Source of the DNA: Pseudomonas lutea
GTDB taxonomy: Bacteria > Pseudomonadota > Gammaproteobacteria > Pseudomonadales > Pseudomonadaceae
Length of the DNA stretch: 64,000 bases
Direction of reading: 5' to 3'
Assembly (NCBI RefSeq): GCF_000759445.1
Contig: NZ_JRMB01000001.1
Span: 558,001 to 622,000 of the forward strand
Part shown: in pieces, positions 58,709-64,000 of the stretch
Position numbering within the stretch: the first letter of the stretch is position 1
Layout: each line of letters opens with the position of its first letter
Notes under the pieces: model-generated
What the model was told of the DNA's origin: nothing
The model's input: the letters and a program-made list of their open reading frames with translations, nothing else
Databases searched by the model: none
Made by a program: the position numbers and the translations under genes

Positions 58709-59967
58709 GGCACCTCCGGCGCGGTAACGGGTTCAAGCGCAAAGTCTGTCAGCGGCAGGCACACACGAACCCGGGTGCCGCGCTCACCGGGCCCCGGCTC
58801 GATCTGCAACTGCGCCGCCATCAGCTGCGCGCGCACTTGCATGTTCTGGATGCCCCCCGTGTTGAAGCGTTGATTGGCCTCCAGGCCCACGCCATCATCG
58901 TCGATGGTCAGTTGCAAACCCTCGCGCGTCTGGCCAATGTTGATGACGATGCTGTCCGGCATGGCGTGCTTGATCGCATTGTTGACGGCTTCCTGAATGA
59001 TGCGGAACAGCGCGACCTTCACCGACTCCGGCAAACGATCGCCCATGCCCTGCGTGCTGTCCTGCAGCCGCGTCGCGATGCTCAGCCCGCTGTCGCGCAC
59101 GCTGCGCCGCAACAAATCCTCAAGGCCTTCTTCAAATCCGAACAGCTGCAGCACCGTTGGCTTCACCGCGTCGATGAGCTGCCGCAGCTCCTGCATGCTG
59201 TCTTTCAGCGCCCGCGCGATCCCGCGCAAGTCTTCCCCCGGCACGTTGGGCAGGGTTTCCAGGCGGGCGATGCGCCGATGCAGGCGGGTCAGGTCGGCGA
59301 GGGTCTGGTCGTGCAAGTCCATGCCGACCCGCTGACGCTCGCGCTCCAGCTCTTCGGTCAGGCGCAATGCGCCCTGACGCAACCCCTCTTCACGGGCGCG
59401 CACCTGGGCCTCGGCGATCGCCAGTTGCTTGGCCTGCTCGGTCTGTCGCAGGGCATATACGTAGGAGGCCAGCAGATCGGCGACGTGCTGGGTGTGACGA
59501 ACGTCATCCAAAGTGTAGAAATGCTCGGTGTGTTTGGAGCAACTCAACGCGCCGATGATTTCACCGCGCGCCCGCAGAGGCACATGCAGGCGGCTGCGTA
59601 AACGGGCATCGAAGATCGGGTGGTTGATGGCGCCGGGAAAGGCAAACCGGGCATCGTTCATCGCATCGTGGGTCAGCAGGAACGCCTGTTCACCCAGCAG
59701 CACGGTGCGAATCGGGCTGGTGTGCACCGGCATGGGCTGGGCGACATCACCCCACAGCGTGTGCACACCGCTCTCATAGGTGATGTGCTCGCGGCCATCG
59801 AGGACGAACAGACACACATCGAGGTGATCGTGGGGCAGGATCGGGCTGATCTCCCGCGAGACGGCGTCGATCATCGACTGGAAATCCAGCTGGCCGGCCA
59901 GGGCGCGGGAGATGCCGAGAAAGTGGTGCAGCACGTCTTCGGCGAGGGTGTGCGGTCGCTGTGCCAT
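58693..59967 (-). CDS. GAF-domain histidine kinase (HisKA_3), soluble
   Basis: A 424-residue kinase with no membrane segment. The GAF domain (about 20-170) includes the ILPHDHLDVCLFVLDG region. A coiled coil leads to HisKA_3 with the phosphorylated His in GMDLHDQTLADLTRLH, and the ATPase has NNAIKHAMPD and DDDGVGLE. GGAG precedes the ATG at 59967. It is paired with the downstream response regulator by a 16-bp overlap and faces the divergent sugar ABC importer across a 258-bp intergenic region. The GAF ligand is unknown; a small cytoplasmic molecule is likely. Confidence 0.9.
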   Translation of the reverse strand: MAQRPHTLAEDVLHHFLGISRALAGQLDFQSMIDAVSREISPILPHDHLDVCLFVLDGREHITYESGVHTLWGDVAQPMPVHTSPIRTVLLGEQAFLLTHDAMNDARFAFPGAINHPIFDARLRSRLHVPLRARGEIIGALSCSKHTEHFYTLDDVRHTQHVADLLASYVYALRQTEQAKQLAIAEAQVRAREEGLRQGALRLTEELERERQRVGMDLHDQTLADLTRLHRRIARLETLPNVPGEDLRGIARALKDSMQELRQLIDAVKPTVLQLFGFEEGLEDLLRRSVRDSGLSIATRLQDSTQGMGDRLPESVKVALFRIIQEAVNNAIKHAMPDSIVINIGQTREGLQLTIDDDGVGLEANQRFNTGGIQNMQVRAQLMAAQLQIEPGPGERGTRVRVCLPLTDFALEPVTAPEVPCKSC

Positions 59968-60225
59968 GGGCTCCAACCTGCTTTTATTTTTGGAATCGAC
60001 CCGTCTTTGCATCGAACGAGGGGCAGTCGCGCCATTATGGCCCTTGTGCGCTAAAAAGAACGCAGGATCCAGCAACCCGGTTGCGGGATCCCGCATCAGG
60101 TCTGCACGATTGACCCCTGACGCTCCGCGCCGGGCAGTGCAGACTCGCCGCGTACTGTTCGTTAGAAGGTGCGACCGACGCCGTCGGCCACCCTGCAGCC
60201 CCACAAAAATAACAAGGGTTCAACT

Positions 60226-61266
60226 ATGAAAAGTCGTCGTCATCCGCTACGCCGTTCATTGCTCTGCGCTGCACTGGCCGTTGCGCCCCTGATGGCTCTG
60301 CCCATCGCTGCCCACGCCGACACGTCTGGCAAAACCGTCGCGCTGTCCAACAACTACGCCGGCAACTCCTGGCGCCAACTGATGCTCGCCAGCTGGCAAC
60401 AGACCACCGACAAGGCGGTCAAGGATGGCCTGATCAAATCGGCCGACACCTTCACCACCGCCGAAAACCAGGCCACCGAGCAAGCCGCGCAAATCCAGAA
60501 CATGATTTTGCAGGGCTATGACGCCATCGTCATCAACGCGGCCTCGCCGACGGCGCTCAACGGCGCGGTGAAGCAGGCCTGCGATGCCGGGATTATCGTG
60601 GTCTCCTTCGACGGCACCGTGTCCGAACCCTGTGCATACCGCATCTCCATGGACTTCAAGCAGACCGGCATCGAGCAGATGGACTACCTGGCCGGACGCT
60701 TCCCCCAGGGCGCCAATGTGCTGGAGGTCCGTGGCCTGGCCGGCGTTTCGGTGGACGAGCGTATTCACTCCGGTATCACCGCCGGCGCGCAGAAGCACCC
60801 GAACCTGAAAGTCGTCGGCGAGGTCAACGGCAACTGGTCACCCACCGTGGCACAGAAAGCCGTGTCCGGCGTGCTGCCCAGCCTGCCGAAAGTCGACGCG
60901 GTGGTCACCCAGGGCGGCGAGGGGGTGGGTATTGCCCAGGCCTTTGTAGCAGCGGGCCGTCCGTTGCCAGCAATCATCTTTGGCAACCGCGAAGAAGAAC
61001 TGAGCTGGTGGAAAAAGCAGAGCGACACGCAGGGGTATCAGAGTTTCTCGATCAGCAGCGGACCGAGCATCTCCAGCCTGGCGTTTTATGTCGCGCAGCA
61101 GTTACTCGACGGCAAGACCATGCCCCATGACTTGCTCTCGCCAGCGGTGACCGTCACCCAGCAGACCCTCGACGCGAGCCTCAAGGACCTGCCAAAAGGC
61201 GGGATCGTCAGCGAGACCTACACCGTCGACGACGTCGCCAAGCTCAAGCCTGCCGCTTCCCTGTGA
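60226..61266 (+). CDS. ABC transporter periplasmic sugar-binding protein
   Basis: A 346-residue periplasmic-binding protein of the Peripla_BP_4/RbsB type. The signal peptide ends near AHA/DT. The fold shows VALSNNYAGNSWRQLML, QNMILQGYDAIVINAASP and DAGIIVVSFDGTVSEP, as in ribose and autoinducer-2 receptors. The ATG at 60226 follows AAGGG. It is the first gene of an importer operon with an ATPase and two permeases and is divergent from the kinase pair. The sugar is not identifiable from the sequence. Confidence 0.9.
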   Translation: MKSRRHPLRRSLLCAALAVAPLMALPIAAHADTSGKTVALSNNYAGNSWRQLMLASWQQTTDKAVKDGLIKSADTFTTAENQATEQAAQIQNMILQGYDAIVINAASPTALNGAVKQACDAGIIVVSFDGTVSEPCAYRISMDFKQTGIEQMDYLAGRFPQGANVLEVRGLAGVSVDERIHSGITAGAQKHPNLKVVGEVNGNWSPTVAQKAVSGVLPSLPKVDAVVTQGGEGVGIAQAFVAAGRPLPAIIFGNREEELSWWKKQSDTQGYQSFSISSGPSISSLAFYVAQQLLDGKTMPHDLLSPAVTVTQQTLDASLKDLPKGGIVSETYTVDDVAKLKPAASL

Positions 61267-61325
61267 GCGTTTACATCTGAGCACCGCGGGCCGCGCTGCC
61301 TGCGGCCCGCCAAGGAATTTCCGAC

Positions 61326-62783
61326 ATGAACGCAAATGGACCTGTGCGGGTCGCCTTCGCCGGCGCCGGCAAATCGTTCGGCGCCGTGCGCGCCCTGACT
61401 GACGTCGACCTGAGCATCCGCGCCGGCGAGTGTTTGGGCCTTATCGGCCACAACGGCGCGGGTAAATCGACCCTGATGCAAGTGCTTGCCGGCACCCTTG
61501 CAGCTGACTCTGGGCAGCTGTTGATCGAAGGCCGCGACGTGCGCGACGGCTATTCGGTGCAGGTGGCTCGTCAGCACGGCATCCGCTGCGTGTTTCAGGA
61601 GCTCTCGCTGTGCCCGAACCTGAGCGTGGCGGAAAACACCCGCTTGATGTCACCGGCCCTGCGCGGCTTTGGTTGGCGGCGCAGGGCAGGGGCGCTGATC
61701 GAGGCCATGCTGGAGCAGATTTTCCCCGGTCACGGCATCGACGCCGATGACATCGTTTCTGATCTGTCCATCGGTAAGCGGCAAATGGTAGAGATCGCCC
61801 GGGCGTTTATTCACGTGGATGAGCGTCTGGACCTGGTCATCCTCGACGAACCGACCTCGTCGCTGGACGCACGCGTGGCCGAGCAACTGCTGCGCCATGT
61901 GCGGCGCTTCGTCGAGGGCGGCGGCAGCATCGTGCTGATCAGCCACATCCTCGGCGAAATGCTCGGCACCTGTGACCGCATCGCTGTGATGCGTGATGGC
62001 AAAGTGGTAGAAACCCGTGCTGCGAGCGCCTTCACCCATGACTCGCTGGTGGAGGTCATGGGCGGCACTGCACGCGAGACTCAGGCGGCCGCTCAGGTGT
62101 TTGCATCGCGCCGGGAGCAAGGCAGCCCGCGTGTGCAGCAGCAGCCGGCCCGGCAAACCGACGGGCGCACCGTGCAGGCGTTTGCCGGGGAGATCGTCGG
62201 CTTGTCCGGTCTCGCCGGCCATGGCCAGAGCCAGTGGCTGACCCAGGTGCTGCGCGATTGCGTCAAGCGCGGCACGGGCGCCAGCTTCGTCGCCGGTGAC
62301 CGGCAGACCGATGGTGTGTTCTCGCTGTGGTCCATCGGCGAGAACATCACCGTCGGCTCGCTCAACCAGCTCAAGCGCGGCTTGCTGTTGAACCCCGACG
62401 CCGAGCAGACCATGGCCGATGACTGGATGAAGCGCATGAGCATCCGCACCCCCGACATGCGCAATCCGATCCTCTCGCTGTCCGGCGGCAACCAGCAAAA
62501 AGCCCTGTTTGCGCGTGCCTTGGCGTCCGACAGCCAGATCATCCTGATGGACGACCCCATGCGCGGCGTCGACGTCGGCACCAAGCGCGAGGTGTATTCG
62601 ATCCTGATGGAGGAGGCGGCGCGCGGTCGCACGTTCATCTGGTACACCACCGAGCTGGAAGAGCTGACCTACTGCGACCACGTGTACGTATTCCGCGACG
62701 GCCAGACCGTCCTGGACGTGCCGCGCAGCGAACTGAGCGAGGAGCGGATTTTGCGCAGCTCCTTCGCCGAGGAAACCGCATGA
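61326..62783 (+). CDS. Sugar ABC transporter ATPase (RbsA/MglA type)
   Basis: A 485-residue double-ATPase. The first half has Walker [17 protein letters not shown] and Walker [13 protein letters not shown]. The second half lacks a Walker A lysine ([14 protein letters not shown]) but has [15 protein letters not shown] and [18 protein letters not shown], as in RbsA, where only the N-terminal site hydrolyses ATP fully. It couples ATP use to the permeases that follow. Confidence 0.92.
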   Translation: MNANGPVRVAFAGAGKSFGAVRALTDVDLSIRAGECLGLIGHNGAGKSTLMQVLAGTLAADSGQLLIEGRDVRDGYSVQVARQHGIRCVFQELSLCPNLSVAENTRLMSPALRGFGWRRRAGALIEAMLEQIFPGHGIDADDIVSDLSIGKRQMVEIARAFIHVDERLDLVILDEPTSSLDARVAEQLLRHVRRFVEGGGSIVLISHILGEMLGTCDRIAVMRDGKVVETRAASAFTHDSLVEVMGGTARETQAAAQVFASRREQGSPRVQQQPARQTDGRTVQAFAGEIVGLSGLAGHGQSQWLTQVLRDCVKRGTGASFVAGDRQTDGVFSLWSIGENITVGSLNQLKRGLLLNPDAEQTMADDWMKRMSIRTPDMRNPILSLSGGNQQKALFARALASDSQIILMDDPMRGVDVGTKREVYSILMEEAARGRTFIWYTTELEELTYCDHVYVFRDGQTVLDVPRSELSEERILRSSFAEETA

Positions 62784-63769
62784 ATGCCCCGTTGAACACC
62801 GTCGCGAGCGCCCCCGTGGCAACTCGCAACCCCGCCGCACGGCGGGCGCGCATGCTGCGTGCCGCCTTGCCGGCGGTGTCGCTGGTCGTGTTGCTGGCGA
62901 CCATTTTCATCATGCAGCCCCGGGCCATGAGCTACATGGGCCTTAACCTGATGCTCAACCTGGCGGTGCCCATCGCGCTGGCGACCATCGCCCAGATGCT
63001 GATCATCAGCGTCAACGATCTGGACCTGTCCATGGGCAGTTTCATCAGCTTCGTCGCCTGCGTTTCGGTGACGTTGCTCGATCAGCATCCGTTTCTCGGC
63101 TGGCTGGCGCTGGCCGGCTGCGTCGGCGTGTATGCGCTGCTCGGCGCGCTGATTCACAGCCGCAATCTGCCGTCGATTGTCGTCACGCTGGGCATGTCGT
63201 TCATCTGGGTCGGTGGCGCGATTTTGCTGCTGCCTTCGCCGGGCGGAACCGCACCGCAGTGGTTGCAGGCAATGGTGCGGATCAAGCCGCCGCTGGTCCC
63301 GCTGGCGATCATCGCGTGCATCGTGCTGGGGGTTGCCATGCATTTTTTCCTGATGCGCTCGACCGTGGGCGTGGTCTTGCGCGGGGCAGGGGGCAACCCG
63401 CTGGCGATTGCCAAGGCTGGCTGGTCGTTGCTGCGCATCAAAGTGGCGATGTACGCCATGGCGGGCAGCTTCGGTGTGTTGTCGGGCCTGTTTCTGGTGG
63501 GACTGACGACGTCGGCAGACGCCAATGTGGCGCTGCGCTACACGCTGCTGTCGATCGCCGGAGTGATTTTGGGTGGCGGTGAATTCGTCGGCGGGCGCGT
63601 GTCGCCCATCGGCGCCGTGCTGGGCGCGCTGACGCTGGTACTGGCCGGCTCGCTGCTGTCGTTCATCCGCATCTCGCCGGACTGGCAGATCGGCGCCCAG
63701 GGCGCGATTCTGATTTTCGTGCTGGCGTTGCGTGCGGCGGTCAATCGTCTGGAGGTACGCCCTGTATGA
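62780..63769 (+). CDS. Sugar ABC transporter permease (RbsC type)
   Basis: A 329-residue membrane protein with about eight to ten helices. The BPD_transp_2 signatures are [20 protein letters not shown] and [21 protein letters not shown] with [11 protein letters not shown]. It overlaps the ATPase gene by 4 bp and the next permease gene by 4 bp, so the operon encodes a heterodimeric permease. Confidence 0.92.
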   Translation: MNAPLNTVASAPVATRNPAARRARMLRAALPAVSLVVLLATIFIMQPRAMSYMGLNLMLNLAVPIALATIAQMLIISVNDLDLSMGSFISFVACVSVTLLDQHPFLGWLALAGCVGVYALLGALIHSRNLPSIVVTLGMSFIWVGGAILLLPSPGGTAPQWLQAMVRIKPPLVPLAIIACIVLGVAMHFFLMRSTVGVVLRGAGGNPLAIAKAGWSLLRIKVAMYAMAGSFGVLSGLFLVGLTTSADANVALRYTLLSIAGVILGGGEFVGGRVSPIGAVLGALTLVLAGSLLSFIRISPDWQIGAQGAILIFVLALRAAVNRLEVRPV

Positions 63770-64000
63770 GCACATCAACGTTGACAGCGCTGCGCGGCAA
63801 GCCGTGGCTGTGGTCGTTCCTCGCCGCGTTGCTCATCTGGGGCGCGACACTGGTATTCACCGGCGGGCAGGGCGCAGGTGCATTGCTGTCCGGTGCGCTG
63901 GCGTTTTCGACATTTTTCGCGATCGTCGGCATCGGCCAGATGTTCGTCATCAGCACGGGGCCTGGCAACATCGACCTGTCGATCCCGGCCAACATCGCCC
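63766..64000 (+). CDS. Second sugar ABC permease (partial, runs off the right edge)
   Basis: The ATG at 63766 overlaps the stop of the first permease gene by 4 bp. The visible 78 residues have a first helix (WLWSFLAALLIWGATLVF) and VGIGQMFVISTGPGNIDLSI, the start of a second BPD_transp_2 permease. Its end lies outside the window. Confidence 0.9.
   Translation, partial: MSTSTLTALRGKPWLWSFLAALLIWGATLVFTGGQGAGALLSGALAFSTFFAIVGIGQMFVISTGPGNIDLSIPANIA

Overview
The window is about 64 kb of GC-rich chromosomal DNA that looks like the genus Pseudomonas. This is inferred, without a database search, from the mix of ACS-family MFS permeases, LysR, TetR and AraC regulators, a complete self-piloted type II secretion operon, a YN-GYP response regulator, a protealysin/emfourin pair, and dense REP-type palindromes of the kind common in the P. 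fluorescens/P. syringae lineages. No tRNA, rRNA, CRISPR, prophage or insertion sequence was seen. Genes are short metabolic and regulatory units on both strands, often divergent from a neighbouring regulator.

Left part (1-31.5 kb): a partial NYN-like gene; an MFS permease/2-hydroxyacid dehydrogenase operon; a GDSL hydrolase; a methyltransferase; a DCC-family protein; a chemoreceptor; a GST divergent from a TetR regulator with two matching palindromic operators; a frameshifted AraC gene beside an SDR; a YncE-like beta-propeller with a DUF305 protein; a LysR-preceded catabolic operon (CaiB CoA-transferase, HMG-CoA-lyase family, MFS permease); a VOC protein; a first REP array; an electrophile-response-like cluster (TetR, old yellow enzyme, SDR, NTF2-like) with an identical 15-bp box in front of its first two genes; GNAT, LysR, RidA and TrmK; a sugar porter; a hybrid histidine kinase; a PAP2 phosphatase; and a membrane-anchored histidine phosphatase.

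Middle part (31.5-38.9 kb): a repeat-rich stretch holding a winged-helix protein without a receiver domain, UDP-glucose dehydrogenase, a YN-GYP response regulator, a DUF1206 membrane protein and an HSL-type esterase. Three composite repeat units of about 320 bp lie in tandem at 36.5-37.6 kb.

Right part (38.9-64 kb): an eleven-gene type II secretion operon on the minus strand (gspE-F-G-H-I-J-K-L-M-C-D) with almost every junction overlapping. It is preceded by a small exported protein and faces a divergent, signal-peptide-bearing GH3 glycosidase with a PA14 insert. Then come a TetR regulator, a small orphan gene, a photolyase-related gene overlapping a DUF2256 gene, emfourin and protealysin, another repeat block, and a soluble GAF-type kinase with its response regulator, divergent from a sugar ABC importer that runs off the right edge.

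The clearest candidates for new biology are the predicted branched hydroxy-diacid operon (13.97-17.6 kb), the type II secretion locus with its small exported partner, the receiver-less winged-helix gene, and the soluble two-component pair beside the ABC importer. Several operators are visible as repeated or inverted sequences.
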